Assembly: GCA_020744425.1 (NCBI GenBank)
Contig: JAGMUV010000012.1
Location: 310,001 to 374,000 of the forward strand
Origin: Dactylonectria macrodidyma
Lineage: Eukaryota; Ascomycota; Sordariomycetes; Hypocreales; Nectriaceae
Length of the DNA: 64,000 bases
Reading direction: 5' to 3'
Of this stretch, positions 21,755-33,216 are shown in pieces (position 1 is the first letter of the stretch; each line of letters starts with the position of its first letter). The notes below the pieces were generated by a model. That model ran no database searches, had not been told where the DNA came from, and saw only the letters and a list, made by a program, of their open reading frames with translations. The position numbers were made by a program, and so were the translations under genes.

Positions 21755-22576
21755 GAATTGCACTTTTCCGATTAACGGTTACATTAATAAAACATGAGAC
21801 AAAAACCTTAGAGTGGATTGGCTGAATGTGATTGATCTATTGGCGACTATGGTGTATGAATTAGCGAAATGGGACCGGGAATCTCATCAATTAGCGTGTA
21901 TAAAATGGCTGTTCCAGGTCGGTTTTGATGCTCAAATTATATTCAATCAAGTGAAGCTCAATATCTCTTAGTGATTGCTACTGTTCTTTGAGCTCTAAAG
22001 CAGCAAAAATCGGGGGAAATTCAATCAAGATACCAAATGCCATCCTTACTCTATGTAATAAGGGATGGTAAGCGTGTCACGTTCCTGGATCCTGTCGATG
22101 CTCGATGACCTCCTGGAGTTTCTCTCGAGTCTCTCGAGGAGATCACAAAGCAATCTGAAGGGAAATGGCATGTTGAAAAATATGGTAACGAGATGAGTGA
22201 AGGGGTAAGCACCAGCTCCCACAGCGTGCACGAACGTAGAGGGTATTAGGGAGCTTTGTGGATATCTGGCGTTCATTTAGGAGTCGGTCAGCATGCTTAT
22301 ATAGCTGGTCCAGGTAGACTACTCGTTGATGATTCGCAGGACCTGTTTGTGCTATTTATCCTAGCCACTAACAGTAGGCACCACGAGGACTTATGACGCC
22401 GTGGAACGAGGGAGAATGCAGGGGCATCACCTTGGCTTGAGACTGCCTTGGCCAACATCTCCTGCCTGACTAGTGGCGTCAAGTTCTCAATTTTTGAGGA
22501 GGTCGTGTTGAAAGAGGGTGGTAGGCGACGAATATTGTAACCCACCACCGTCGAGCTGCAGGCTAAATTAGACTCT
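21755..22576. other. intergenic
   Basis: 3' flank of the CBM21 gene, then unrecognised sequence; no gene supported. Confidence 0.35.
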
Positions 22577-23512
22577 GAGTCCGTCATTCCAAGGCTTCTG
22601 TCTAAGCAAGCCCGGGGATGCCGATATCCGTAACAGGGAGGCAACCACCTCTCTGTACAGGAAGATGCTTAGGGAACCAAGAGTTGAACGTCAGCCCGTG
22701 AAAAAAGCCCCGAGTCAAGCAGGGAGACCTGCATGAAGTGGTGTACCACATATGTGATGTTGTGAACCTAGAAGGAGGCCGCCTCAGCCCGGCTACATAA
22801 CCAGGCCCAGCCAGGCAGCATAGAGATACAAAGAGGGATATTTGCCCCATGCGGAAAGGATCCGGACTTGACGATGCTACGTGATATAATGAAGTAGCGC
22901 CCGCAAGATGGTCAAGCCTCCTCGCACAGCCATTTTGTTTTGCATCCTGAACCCGTTGATGACAACATCCTAACCACTTAAGGTGCTGCTATATGCAAGC
23001 CGGTCTGACATCCCTGGGCGTAGGACAGAATCTAGATATATCACCGACCCCTGAACCGGCTGAACCTATGATTCCTACCACACCTCGCTTGGCATGATCA
23101 TGTCGGCGTTGCCCCGGCCCATCGGCCCCTCCGTGCTGTCGGTCCGCCAGACCCGTACGACAAGAGTCAGTCTTGTGGTCATTGATTGCCTCAGCTCTGG
23201 CGGCCTCCTTTGGCCATTCTACCGGTCAAGGGTGGGAGCTGCTAATGGTGAGCCACACTCTCTACTCCACACCTCCATCCAGTTTATATCAACACCCCCA
23301 GGAACAGATAACATAACTACTATGCAAAGCAAAATTGGGCTTGGACCCCAGAATGGAGGCAAGATTTTCGTGGGAGCCGTCCCTCCCTCGGCATGCTCTT
23401 AGAGCAAGGACAAAGATTGACGGGCCTAGGACGTCTTGGCTGACCTGACAATGGTGCTCGGCAATTCGAGGAGTCCGTCATCCAAGTTTTCTGTCTAAGC
23501 AAGACCGGGGAT
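22577..23512. repeat. duplicated segment copy 1, flanked by ~42-bp direct repeats
   Basis: 22695-23405 matches 24425-25190 at roughly 85% by eye, with small indels. It is bracketed by near-identical ~42-bp direct repeats at 22577-22619 and 23471-23512 (GAGTCCGTCAT, TTCTGTCTAAGCAAG, CCGGGGAT). A short frame beginning ATGATCATGTCGGCG is kept in both copies but has no known domain. Confidence 0.75.
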
Positions 23513-23823
23513 CATCTTGACTAACGACATGTAAGGAGAAGGTAACAAGGCCTAGTTCATCATTATTGGTCATGAACTGGCGTGAGAGAAACTAATTAGT
23601 TTCTCGTATGGTCTGAATATCTATGTGGCAAGTTTCAATACGGATCTTTCTCAAGAACTTTCTCAATAGGTGAAGATTTTGTATAAAGACGCTTGAATTT
23701 CAGCGAGTGCCATTTGAGGTATGCGATAGGAATGACATAATGGTAGAATCTAACATACTGCACCTATCTGGGCTGGCGGACATAAAGGTAGAGCTGGTCT
23801 TAGTTTTATAACTTCTAGAATAT

Positions 23824-24319
23824 CTAGACCCTCTTCTCGGACGGTTCTCCCTGGCTCGCCTCTAGCCGACTCTTGTTCTGCTCTTTCAGGAGTCTCAGTT
23901 GTTCCTGGAAGCGCTCGAACGCCCTCTGTGTCCCTGGTGGAACTGGCCGCCCTGATGCAGTTCTCAAGGTGTCGCCATCCCTTTTCGGCATCTTTTTCTG
24001 CTTCTTTTCGATCCTTTCTGACTTTCGAATAGTTCTGGCAGGTTGGTTTGACTTCTTCGCCTTGCGCCTTCCCCCAGGCTTCCGAGTTGGACTGGTGCCA
24101 TGACGGCCTGCACTTGCGGTCAGAAGCTTCTCGTGAATACTTAGTACAGAACCAACCTGTACTGTCTCCATCAGCAGGATCGACTGGATTTGGATCGGTG
24201 GGAGTGTTCGCCGGAAGACTGGTATTGTGCTTTTTGAGAGGCATGTGATTTAAGTTTATTTTCTTCCCTCCAGGGCGCTCGTGCAGAGAGGAGCTGTCGC
24301 CTAGAATAGGAGAAGACAT
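23824..24319 (-). CDS. small basic coiled-coil hypothetical protein
   Basis: Model complement(join(23824..24107,24157..24319)), 148 aa. The 49-nt intron (GTTGGT donor, TTCTGACC branch, GCAG acceptor) joins the N-terminal exon to a frame rich in Lys/Arg (RKPGGRRKAKKS, then a heptad-like RAFERFQEQLRLLKEQNKS). Features: a basic nuclear-signal-like patch and a short C-terminal coiled coil. No family recognised. It sits between the two copies of the duplicated segment. Confidence 0.4.
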
Positions 24320-24424
24320 TGTTTGTAGGTATAAAACCCAGAAGACAAAGTCTAGGCGGTAGGATGGAAGGATCAGAAGAAACGGAGAGGAGGCGTGAAT
24401 TTATGTTCTCCTGACTGCAGTCGA

Positions 24425-25190
24425 GCCCGTGAACATGCCCCGAGTCAAGCAGGGCGGCCCACATGAAGATGGCGTACCACATATGTGTTGTCGTAAGCCT
24501 GGAAGGAGGCTGTCTCAACCCGGCTACATAGCCAGGCCCAGCCAGGCAGCATAGAGGTACAAAGAGGGATATTTGCCCCATGCGGAAAGGATCCGAGTAT
24601 GACCATGCTACTTGATACAATGAGGTAGCGCCCACAAGATGGTCAAGCCTCCTCGCACAGCCATTTGTTTTGCATCCCGAGCCCGTTTATGACGACATCC
24701 TCAACACTTAAGGTGCTGCTATATGCAAGTCTGTCTGACATCCCTGGGTGTAAGACAGCATCCAGACATACCACCGACCCCTGAACCGGCTGAACCAGCT
24801 GGAAGGTGCGTCACCCCCATGATTCCTGTCACACCTCGTTTGGAATGATCATGTCGGCGTTGCCCCGGCCTGTCTGTCTCCCCGTGTTATTGGTCCGCCA
24901 GGTCGGCACCACAAGAGTCAGTCTTGTGATCATTGATCTATGCCTAAGCTCTGGCGGCCTCCTCTGGCCATTCTGCCAGTCAAGGGTAGGAGCTGCTGAC
25001 GGTGAGGTACTCTCTCTACTCCACACCTCCCCAACATCCAGTTTACACCAACACTCCCAGGGACAGATAACACAACTACTATGCAAAGTAAAATGGGCTT
25101 GGACCCCAGGCTTTCAGGGATTATGGAAGAATGGAGGGAAATTTTTGTGGGAGCTGTCCCTGCTCCCTCGGTATGCTCTTAGAGTAAAGA
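24425..25190. repeat. duplicated segment copy 2
   Basis: Second copy of 22695-23405. It carries a 25-bp insertion near 24800 relative to copy 1 and lacks the flanking ~42-bp direct repeats. Function unknown. Confidence 0.75.
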
Positions 25191-25556
25191 CGGACTACTC
25201 AATGTGCCCCGTGTATGCGCGGATCAAACCCACGTCGTAGAGGGCAGCGTGCCACACTTTGATCCTAAGCAAGGATTCGGTTGATTGGAATCCTCTTCTT
25301 AGGTTTTCGACGGAGTTCCTGGAGTTACTAGGTTGATGAGGTCTCGATGGCTTAGCCGTTGATGTGAGCTGAGAATGAGGCCCATGTCCCTTGATTCTTC
25401 TGGCTGCCACCCTTCCCTTGGCATGATCATTCCGATGTTCTCAGCCTCTCCATGACGTGATCTGACTGACGTGTTGAGGCATAATTCCTGGTTCTCAAGT
25501 CTGCCTTGCCCGCTTGCTGGAAGGAGCAGACGGTATAGAGTGCAAAATTTGTACTT

Positions 25557-26192
25557 TTATGGGTGCAACGTAGCATAGCGCCTGACCTTTTCCCAATATC
25601 TCTCGTATGCGGCGACGGCATGATGGAACCCTCCTGGAGATGTGTGAAGAGTCGAATCGGAGAGAGGCGAATTCCTGGAAACCGATTGTGTGACATCCCA
25701 ACGTACGCTTGGTTGGAGGCGATTGTCGGGGGAGGGTATCCGCTCCTCAAGCGGACTTTCGTGCTGCATGGGACTAACCGACTCGAGGAAGGGGGAGAGG
25801 ATAGAGTCGTTCATAAGGTTGTAGATAATTCGGCGAGACTCATCTAGCTCGGAAGGGTGAGGGGGTGGAGGTCCACACGGGAGATTCAAAAGGTGATCCC
25901 GCTCTCGGCTAGAGATATTGATTTGTCGTGGTCCACCAGGAGTGATGTAGATTCGTATCAACTTTTGCCATGACGAGATTATACGATCAGCTCTATCACG
26001 CTGCATAGGGCTCTCGGTAGCTAGCTGGTTATAGACGGAGGCATAGTCCTCGGTGTCCAGAGTGAACTCGAGAGTCTCTTCGCAGTGGTGTTGGGAGAGA
26101 TGAGCCATGAAGGCGCGCAAGGTCCATGGCGACGGAGAGATATCCAAGAGAATCTCGCTCAGGGTGGGATGTCGTGGGCCTGTCGTGTCCAT
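25557..26192 (-). CDS. RGS-domain protein A
   Basis: ATG at 26192, 211 aa, single exon. The N-terminal ~145 residues resemble a regulator of G-protein signalling box: LSEIL-SPWTLRAFMAHLSQHHCEETLEF, a long middle helix, then DLL-type helices ending RRIIYNLMNDSILSPFLES. RGS proteins speed GTP hydrolysis by G-alpha subunits at the membrane. The C-terminus is Ser/Pro-rich. It shares its layout with the gene at 27051 and is divergently oriented to it. The N-terminus looks complete; a 3' intron cannot be excluded. Confidence 0.75.
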   Translation of the reverse strand: MDTTGPRHPTLSEILLDISPSPWTLRAFMAHLSQHHCEETLEFTLDTEDYASVYNQLATESPMQRDRADRIISSWQKLIRIYITPGGPRQINISSRERDHLLNLPCGPPPPHPSELDESRRIIYNLMNDSILSPFLESVSPMQHESPLEERIPSPDNRLQPSVRWDVTQSVSRNSPLSDSTLHTSPGGFHHAVAAYERYWEKVRRYATLHP

Positions 26193-26635
26193 TTCAATAA
26201 CGTGGCAATAAAACGTTTGACAGAGATTTGCTACTTGCGGAGTAGACCTAGGTTGTCAAAAACAAGGATGTAGGAGGTAACTGGACTGTGGCTTGAGTGC
26301 GCGAATGCGATAAGACTGAATAATGTGTGGAAGAATTCTCTGCGGCAGGTAAGCCTTGGGTATCAGAAGGTATCGCCACTAAGGCTGTGATGATATATAT
26401 CCGGGAAATACCCAGAGAGAGTTTGGAGACGGACTGCCATTCCCGGTCTATACCCTTGCGGGAGTGATACAAAAAAGTGACTCCGCTTGCTACCATTCTT
26501 GACATTTTGAAATCCCACCAACTCATCCCACAAGCTCAACATCAAACCCCAGCTTCCTAACTATCTCGGCGTACTCATCTGTCACTTCGTTCGTTCCTCT
26601 CTTCGTTCCTCAAGGCATATTCTAACACAATCACC
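26193..26635. promoter_or_regulatory. 5' flank of RGS A and of the small ORF
   Basis: No gene recognised. Pyrimidine-rich tracts at 26560-26630 precede the ATG at 26636. Confidence 0.3.
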
Positions 26636-26989
26636 ATGACTCGTGAAGTCCTCCGGAGGGCCCTTTCAAAAGTCACGTCCCAAGCTGAATGCGCCACATC
26701 CCTTAATCCTTGTCGGTTACCTGTGATTGTTGAATCACTACGATTCCATTCCACAGTTATCCAGAGTGATCGTTTTTTACTGGCCCGTCCTCCCCGTTCT
26801 GCCAGTTTTGACCGCCCGGCACCGCACGAGACCGACGCACTGCTTAGGCAAGCGTTGGCAAGCGTCCAATCAAACGGGCTGGAGCTTTTGCCCGAAAGCA
26901 AAACACATTCCTCCAATGAAAGGAGCCGGCACCATCTCGACCGTGTGGCGAGACAAGGGGATATCGATCCTATGTGTATAAGACGCTAA
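26636..26989 (+). CDS. small hypothetical protein
   Basis: ATG at 26636 in a good fungal context (CACCATGA) after a long CT-rich leader; 117 aa, Arg/Ser-rich, with an N-terminus that could form an amphipathic helix. No domain recognised. It lies between the two RGS genes. It could be an isolated first exon or a chance frame. Confidence 0.3.
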   Translation: MTREVLRRALSKVTSQAECATSLNPCRLPVIVESLRFHSTVIQSDRFLLARPPRSASFDRPAPHETDALLRQALASVQSNGLELLPESKTHSSNERSRHHLDRVARQGDIDPMCIRR

Positions 26990-27050
26990 GGCCCACGAGG
27001 CGACAGGGCTAGATTACCAGCTCTTTCTTGGACAAAAGACACATTCTATA

Positions 27051-27761
27051 ATGTCATCATTGGCTACTATCATTTCTGATTTATCCCCAGATCCATGGGG
27101 ATTGAACGATTTTACAGCCTATCTTTCAAGGAATCATTGCCTAGAAAACCTACAATTCGTCCAAGACGCATCGAGATACCGTGTTTGTTACGCAGAGACA
27201 GTCGGGGGTAACCGAATCCCCTGGGTATCTATAAGGTGCCATTACGATTACCTGCAGGCACTATGGGAAGGCCTTGTGGGCGCTTATATCCTTCCTGATG
27301 GACATCGCGAGGTCAACATTCCATCCAAAGTTAGGGATCAACTTCTTGGATTCCATTCTTCTGGATTTCTTCCACATCCATCGGAATTGGACGATGCCGT
27401 CAAGACCATCCATGAACTCATGGAGGACTCGATCCTACCTGGATTCCTGAACTCTCATGTGTCGCAAGAGCAACCGGGCGATGGAGGGCGTGGTGACTGG
27501 AGGGGAATTAACGGCAAACTTCGGCGAAAGATCTCAATGTCGAGCTCAGAAGGGGACCATCAAAGAAAACTTCGTGTGAGCGAGGCCTCTGAACCATGGG
27601 CTTCCAGTTTGGGACGGGACGGAGGGGACACGTTTTGTGCACGCTGCCACTCGATAGAAGATGCCTTACCATCACTTCGCCGCTATTTGCTGCGGCGCGC
27701 GATCCAGCTTTTCGACCATACTGTCCACGGAGTTAGGGGTATTGTCGCAGGCCAGGCATGA
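27051..27761 (+). CDS. RGS-domain protein B
   Basis: ATG at 27051, 236 aa. The N-terminal half parallels RGS A: LATIISDLSPDPWGLNDFTAYLSRNHC, LQFVQDASRY, an AYILPDGHREVNIPSKVRDQLL stretch, then a closing helix DAVKTIHELMEDSILPGFL. The C-terminal half is charged and unlike RGS A. The role (G-alpha GTPase activation) comes from the family. The divergence between the two boxes argues against a recent tandem duplication. Confidence 0.75.
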   Translation: MSSLATIISDLSPDPWGLNDFTAYLSRNHCLENLQFVQDASRYRVCYAETVGGNRIPWVSIRCHYDYLQALWEGLVGAYILPDGHREVNIPSKVRDQLLGFHSSGFLPHPSELDDAVKTIHELMEDSILPGFLNSHVSQEQPGDGGRGDWRGINGKLRRKISMSSSEGDHQRKLRVSEASEPWASSLGRDGGDTFCARCHSIEDALPSLRRYLLRRAIQLFDHTVHGVRGIVAGQA

Positions 27762-27851
27762 TCTCAACGAGCCCCAGGAAGCAACTGTATTAGTAATCTT
27801 CTTGTGGCTTCAAGTAAACCTGAGGGATGGAGTACCCCTCACAACAAACAA

Positions 27852-28605
27852 TCAATCAACACATCTTTCGCTTTCCGGAATTGACGGTAGTGTCGTTTCA
27901 AAGTCTTCTGCCCACGTGCTCAAGTTAAGGGTAGCCTGTCGATGATCCTCCTTTCCGTGCATCCACCGTTCTCCTGGTTGGCCGAGGGCCATGAGGCTGA
28001 AAGCTAGATACTGACCCACAGCCGTACAGACATGGAAGTGATTTGGATAGGCGACCACCTTGGGGCTAGGTTCTGCTAGGTGGTAATACAACGTTTCCGG
28101 TTCCTCCCAGTCGACCCTGAGAAATACAATCGCTTCGCCAGTGGTCAGAAGACCATACCCAAGGCCTCCCTCAATGATGTAATGATAGGTCTGCGTGACG
28201 GCAGACGCTGTCAGCCTGTCCGCGTGATACTGGAAAAGCGCGTCCGGGTCCATAGAAGTGGGAATGGTTTTTCGGTTAACAACGTCCTTAGGAATGTTCA
28301 TAGCCCGCAGACCGAAACGAAGATGCGGAGTGGTCAGCTTGTGGGGGGGGGGGGGGGGGGGGGGGGGGCTTAGACTCAGAAACGTAGATCATGGTACGCG
28401 TCGTCGCGAGTGCATCGTTGGATCGATAGACGCAGATCTGATCGGGTCGCAGCTGGTTGAGGTCCCGTATGCGGTCTAGCGTCTGTGATGGTGTTGAAGG
28501 AGTCTCCCGGGCAGGATCTGATGTCTTATCGCGGATTATTGGAGCATAATCCTCTGGAGACGGATACAAATCGCTCCCCGAGTGACAACCAATGAGCGAG
28601 AGAAT
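27852..28605 (-). pseudogene. fungal kinase-like con protein, 3' part, frameshifted at a G26 tract
   Basis: The 28301-27852 frame (NIPKDVVNRKTIP, TYHYIIEGGLGYGLLTTGEAIVFL, DWEEPETLYYHLAEP) belongs to a family common in ascomycetes that carries a degenerate protein-kinase-like or nuclease-like fold. The upstream half (PDQICVYRSND, TMIYVSESKPP) lies in another frame. Between them is a run of 26 G on the plus strand (28343-28368). With 25 or 28 bases the frame would read on as H-K-L-T-T-P-H-L-R into NIPKDVV, so the tract has expanded and broken the gene. No ATG precedes the upstream half, which ends at a stop near 28607, so the 5' part is missing. Confidence 0.75.
28343..28368. repeat. 26-nt homopolymeric G tract
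   Basis: Uninterrupted G run inside a conserved reading frame (poly-Pro in the minus-strand frame). It is the frame-breaking site of the gene above. Confidence 0.95.
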
Positions 28606-28606
28606 A

Positions 28607-29540
28607 CCTTAGTATATGAGGAACAGGATTGGAAACACCGGGAGAACGTCAAATTGAGTTAGATGGGATCACGAAAGGTTATTATTATGCGAAAATGAAT
28701 ATATTAACAACTGATCTCCTGAACTCAGTCCAGGCGATATTAGCTAATTACATATGCTATATATAATAAGAAATGATTCTTTAGCCCTAAAAGCTCTAAA
28801 ACTTTAAAAATCAAAGGAGATGTTGCTTATAGTTAGCGAACGCTATATCCCTTCTGGATGTGGCATTATTACTAGAATAAGCCCTTTTGCTCCTCTTTTT
28901 TATAAAGTGCGCGCTACCCACTCTTCCACATTCTCCAGAGCGCAGCTGGGAGAGTCCCTATACCGTAGTTGTTGTTGTTGTATTATTACCGTCATGAAGA
29001 TATCTAGTAGAGATGTCTACAGAATCCCATAAGGGCAAGATGACGTGCTAGGCTGGTGTCAACAGCTGAAGAAACCTAAGTACAATAACCCGGGGCCGGG
29101 GCTATAGGCACTACTGGCCTATAGCTCGGGCCTACAATCCATCCTAGACTGCAATCCTTCTTCCTCTTCCATCTAGCAATTAAGCAGCCCTATTTGACCT
29201 ATGATTTCGAGCCCGATATCCGTCAGCGGATTGTCAGGGCGGGTGTCGGCATACCCATATTTATTACCCAGCTTAGAATTCTCCAGTATTCCTATTCCTG
29301 CCTGCCGGCATTCAAAACCTCCAGAAATCGAGATCCGTATGATAGGAAAAACTGCAGATGGGAAAACCTCGCGGGAGCTCGTAGAGGGAAAAACCACTGC
29401 AGCTAGCATCCATTGATCAGGGCCATCAAGCCAGAACCCTGATGCCTATAAGTAGCCCGATTCTGTGACTTCTTGTAGACCTGGATTAACAGCCAAGATC
29501 CGTAAATCAAGGCATCTAAGACCCGGAGGTCATAGTAGCC
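28607..29540. other. AT-rich intergenic with short hairpin
   Basis: No gene. A perfect 9-bp stem (GCTATAGGC / GCCTATAGC) lies near 29100-29128. Confidence 0.4.
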
Positions 29541-29701
29541 TAGGCCCGGAGGCCGAGGCAGGTGCTAAGACGCGGTAGCCTTATGCACCTAAGTGCCGAG
29601 ACGCAGAGGTCAGGGCAGCTTAGGCCCGGAGGCCTAAGCAGGTACTAAGACTAAGATATAGCCTTATATACCTAAGTGCCGAGTCGCAGAGATCAGGGCA
29701 A
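29541..29701. repeat. 80-bp tandem duplication
   Basis: Units 29541-29620 and 29621-29701 both start TAGGCCCGGAGGCC and end with CTAAGTGCCGAG...CAGGGCA. A partial unit lies upstream at 29515. The second unit reaches the stop of the truncated NmrA gene. Confidence 0.75.
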
Positions 29702-30400
29702 AGGTCGACGCCCACCTAGATTGAAGCTGGTGTCGTGATTGCTGTTGGCTGCGATAGCTATACCTGCTGCGAGGTCTGAACCAGCATTACAGCATGTGCC
29801 GTCTGGGCCCTTTCGGAGCATCTGCGAGACGGTATAGTTGGACATGAAGTAGCCGGGTAGGATAAAGGTGCTGGGGATGGATTTGGCGCGGATGTAGGCT
29901 TCTACGTCGGCCATTTGGTCGAAGTGGACGACGTGGGTAAGGCGGCCGGCGGTTTCATTAGTGACATGGAGGAGGGAGGAGTAGATGAGGTGCTGGACAT
30001 TGGCGGCAGCGGCGGCGTCGGCGACAGTCTTGCCGTAGGCGAGTTCTTGACTGGCGCCTGGGTTGAAGAAGTCGGGCGAGGTGACTAGGAAGACTGAGTG
30101 GGAGCCCGCGATGGCGGCGGCGACCGACTCCGTAGAGGACAGGTCGGCCTGACGGTATTAGTTTTGGGTCTGGGGGTAGGAGAGTGATTGAAGGGGGGAG
30201 GGATGTGGTTGGGTAGTTAAGTGTACCGTTTTAATTTCAACGCCTTTGCTGGCCAGATCCTTGGCTGCAGGCTTAGAGGCGTTCCGAGTGATGCCGCGGA
30301 CGGTGAACTCCTTAAAAAGGACGGAGTCGGCGAGAACGGCTCTGATAACGGAGCCGCCCTGGTTGCCAGTGGCGCCAAAAACGGTAAGAAGCTTGGGCAT
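29693..30400 (-). CDS. NmrA-like NAD(P)-binding protein, C-terminally truncated
   Basis: Model complement(join(29693..30148,30227..30400)), 209 aa. The 78-nt intron has GTACAC, an AACTAATACC branch site and CAG. The N-terminus is a Rossmann fold (TVFGATGNQGGSV). Exon 2 carries SVFLVTSPDFF, VQHLIYSSL and STFILPGYFMSNY, typical of NmrA/HSCARG-type redox-sensing proteins. Full members are ~300 aa; here homology ends after QMLRKGPDG and the last ~35 residues run into the tandem-repeat sequence, so the C-terminal lobe is lost. Confidence 0.75.
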
Positions 30401-31437
30401 GGTGGTAAATGTAGAAACCGTAGGGAGAGAGATGAAGCTTGTCGAAGTTGGCTATTGTTGTTGAGAATGATGCAGATCGATGGGGAGACGCAATGCTGTA
30501 TCATGGGCGTTATTGGATCCTTATAAACACCATGCTTGTAAATCAGTCGGACTCGGCATCGGTGTCCCGAAAGGCCGTACTTTCACAGACAGAGACAGAA
30601 ACGTCTGAGAGCGAGCAACATGCCCGGTGCACATCGGCCTTCGACGGACGGCGGTGCCCCGCCCCCACTTCGCTGTTCATCGGAGACCGAAGTGGAACCA
30701 TGCTCACCCGGATATGTAAGCAGTGCGACCGCGCCGACCGAAGGTCTGCCCCCTCAAAACCTGCTTAATAGTTAAACGCAAATGACTTGACAGCCAATCA
30801 GCGTCCACTCAAATGTGAGTAGACATGACAGAAGCACCCTCCTCCCGCTTCCCAGCTCCTCCGTCTCTGACCCGCAACGCCCACCGCCCACAAGAGTTCA
30901 CCAGATTTCCGTATCGCCCCTTCGCACGTAACCTGGACTATGCGATTCCAGGATGAAAAAACCCCCGGGAAGCCCCAGGCAGCCGCAATGGCAATTAGGT
31001 TCCTGAAGAAAAAAATTGACAACTTTATACAACCCAGGACCAAGTGACAGCCTATCCATAGCTGAGCGCGAGGGGAGACCGAACAGTCATATAAGGCGTC
31101 ATGCCTCGACAGCGCCAAGACACAGATCAAATTAGCACGAACCGTGATGTGTACAAAGTTGCCGCCAAATGTAGCTAGAGGTTGACGAGCATGTTGTGAA
31201 ATTTGGTTAAGAGAATCACTCAGACTAGTCAGCGGAGCGCGTCGGCTGTCAGGCAAACATTGCTTCCGGGCATAGTCAACTTTGGGCGGCCTCTCTCACA
31301 ACGACCACGGTCTTCTGTCAAGCATGTCTGGTCAAGACCAGCTGTCGATTCGGGTAACCTTTCGGAATTTGTCAAGAAAATGATCTGTCCTACTAGCCTC
31401 TCTCACCAGTTTGTCTATCACTTCAGAGAGCTCAGCA
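30401..31437. other. intergenic between NmrA fragment and SDR
   Basis: About 1 kb with only chance frames; no recognised gene or RNA. Confidence 0.35.
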
Positions 31438-32509
31438 TCAAAACCAGGGCGCGACTGTCTTGACAGTGTAGTCCCATATCGCGTCCGGAGCGCCCATCGC
31501 CTCCAAATCCGCAAGAAGCGTATCCTGTTGAAGGGTTTCCATCACATCATTCACAGAGAACAAAGACCCGCCGGCCTGATGGTTTGCAGCCAACCCTGCT
31601 GACCGTTCCTTCGGTACACCAACTCTTTTACCACCGTACTCCGCGCTCGTCATAAGGTATAGGACCTTGTGTCCGGCTTCTTCGGGCGTCCATCGACTTA
31701 ACATCCCTGCAGAGGGTGCGGCACTTGGAGGCGCTTTGTCGTCCCACTGGTCACCCCAGCTCTTCCTGAGAAGATCGGTAGCTATCCGACCCGGATGGGC
31801 GTGCACAAACACGATATTCTTGTTTTCGGGCTGTTCCGCAAAGCGCTTCGTCGATAAGGTTACCATAGTGGCTACATGCCTAGCATAGATAGGAATGTTG
31901 AAATGCCCAGGTTCTTTGAGGCTCAGGTCATTTAGGAATAAGTCGGTAGATTCGCTGCCGGCGGCTAAGACGCTGATGATACGTGGAGAATATCGTCCCG
32001 GGCCAGACTTGGCTGCGGCTTGTAGCTTGGGAAGGAGTTGCGAGATGAAAGCAAAGCGGCTGAGATGGGCTACTGCAGTGCTCAACTCCAGGCCTTCCAC
32101 CGTTTCTAAAGGCAAGTTAGCTTACGGTCAAGGTATCAACAATGGCTTCCATACCTTGGCGTCCAACAAAGGGTAAGAAGCCTGCAGAATGGAAAATAAG
32201 GTCGATCTCTTGTTCCTTATCAAGGATTTCATCCGTGATACGCCTGACGTCAGACATCAGAGAGATCTGACCCTCAAGGTAGATGAGCTCGACATTGTTG
32301 TTGATCGCTCGAAGCCCTTCAAGTAGGGGTTGGTGTCTGGCCTTGTCACGGCCTATAATGTAGGCCTTGAGTGGAAAACCTGTTGAAACCAGCTCTGTCA
32401 GGGCTCTCTTGCCGATACCGTCTGTTCCGCCAACGAATACAGCAGTTCGCGGGGTTGTGGCTTCTGTGAGCCGAGCATTCGAGGCCTTGAGTTGTGCAAG
32501 AACAGTCAT
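31438..32509 (-). CDS. short-chain dehydrogenase/reductase
   Basis: Model complement(join(31438..32105,32155..32509)), 340 aa. The 49-nt intron has GTATGG, an AGCTAAC branch site and TTTAG; splicing gives RQETVEGLELS, the usual fungal SDR stretch. The N-terminal VFVGGTDGIGKRAL is the cofactor-binding turn; SAGFLP and RIISVLAAGSES mark the later strands. The canonical YxxxK is not obvious, as in many fungal 'TSEGL-type' SDRs. A soluble NAD(P)-dependent oxidoreductase with unknown substrate. Its start faces the NmrA-like gene at 33217. Confidence 0.85.
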
Positions 32510-33216
32510 GATCGCAGAGAAGATTTGTTGGTTCGTATGATTTGTTGTAAAATGGGAGGATGCAGATTAGAACGTCGAGATGGTCTACTCGTGGCTCTTA
32601 TTTACGGACTCTCAGAATGTTCGCATTAGGCGGAAAGTCGCGGGGGGTGGCTTCAGCTCGAAGCGCCACGGCGCCGGCAGCACAATCAGCTTTGTCAGAG
32701 CAGACAAAGAAAAGACTTACGCGGCGGCGTACTAACCTAGGGATTACAAATAAGGTCGCCTGTTGATTGAGCGCAGAAAGCCGATACCTCCGGTGAATAG
32801 ACTAGTAATATGAGCAAGGTGACGGCCAAACCAGCCGGACACGGCGTCGGTGAACTAGCCCCACACCAACACCGGCCTCCGACCAGGTCCGAGTATCATT
32901 CCGGGTCATAGTATGCGCCAAAACACGGGCTTCGGAGGCGGCCCAATTAATTTCGTGGTTGGTCAGCTTGATATCTGTCCAGCGCAGTCTTTTGCTATCC
33001 AACAGTCTTAACAAATTGAAATTCTACGATGTGCGGTCCAGAAACTGAAGGGAGCATATATTAAAGGGAGAATTTCCCACTTCCTGAGCGGCCTCTGATC
33101 TTTTGAATATTTCATGCTCTTCTCTCGCTGCTTATTTCACCCAAATTCCTTTGGCTGAGGTTCATCTTCCATATCTGCACTTGCACCTCCCCGACGCATA
33201 CATCAGCATTTGCACC
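32510..33216. promoter_or_regulatory. divergent promoter region, SDR / NmrA-like gene
   Basis: 707-bp spacer between the divergently oriented SDR and NmrA-like genes. Several CGG-containing elements are present, but no clear binding palindrome can be assigned. A shared promoter is inferred from position only. Confidence 0.35.

Noticed and set aside
30439..31256. protein-coding genes on either strand
   Set aside because: The frames lack domains, good starts or splice logic; treated as chance.
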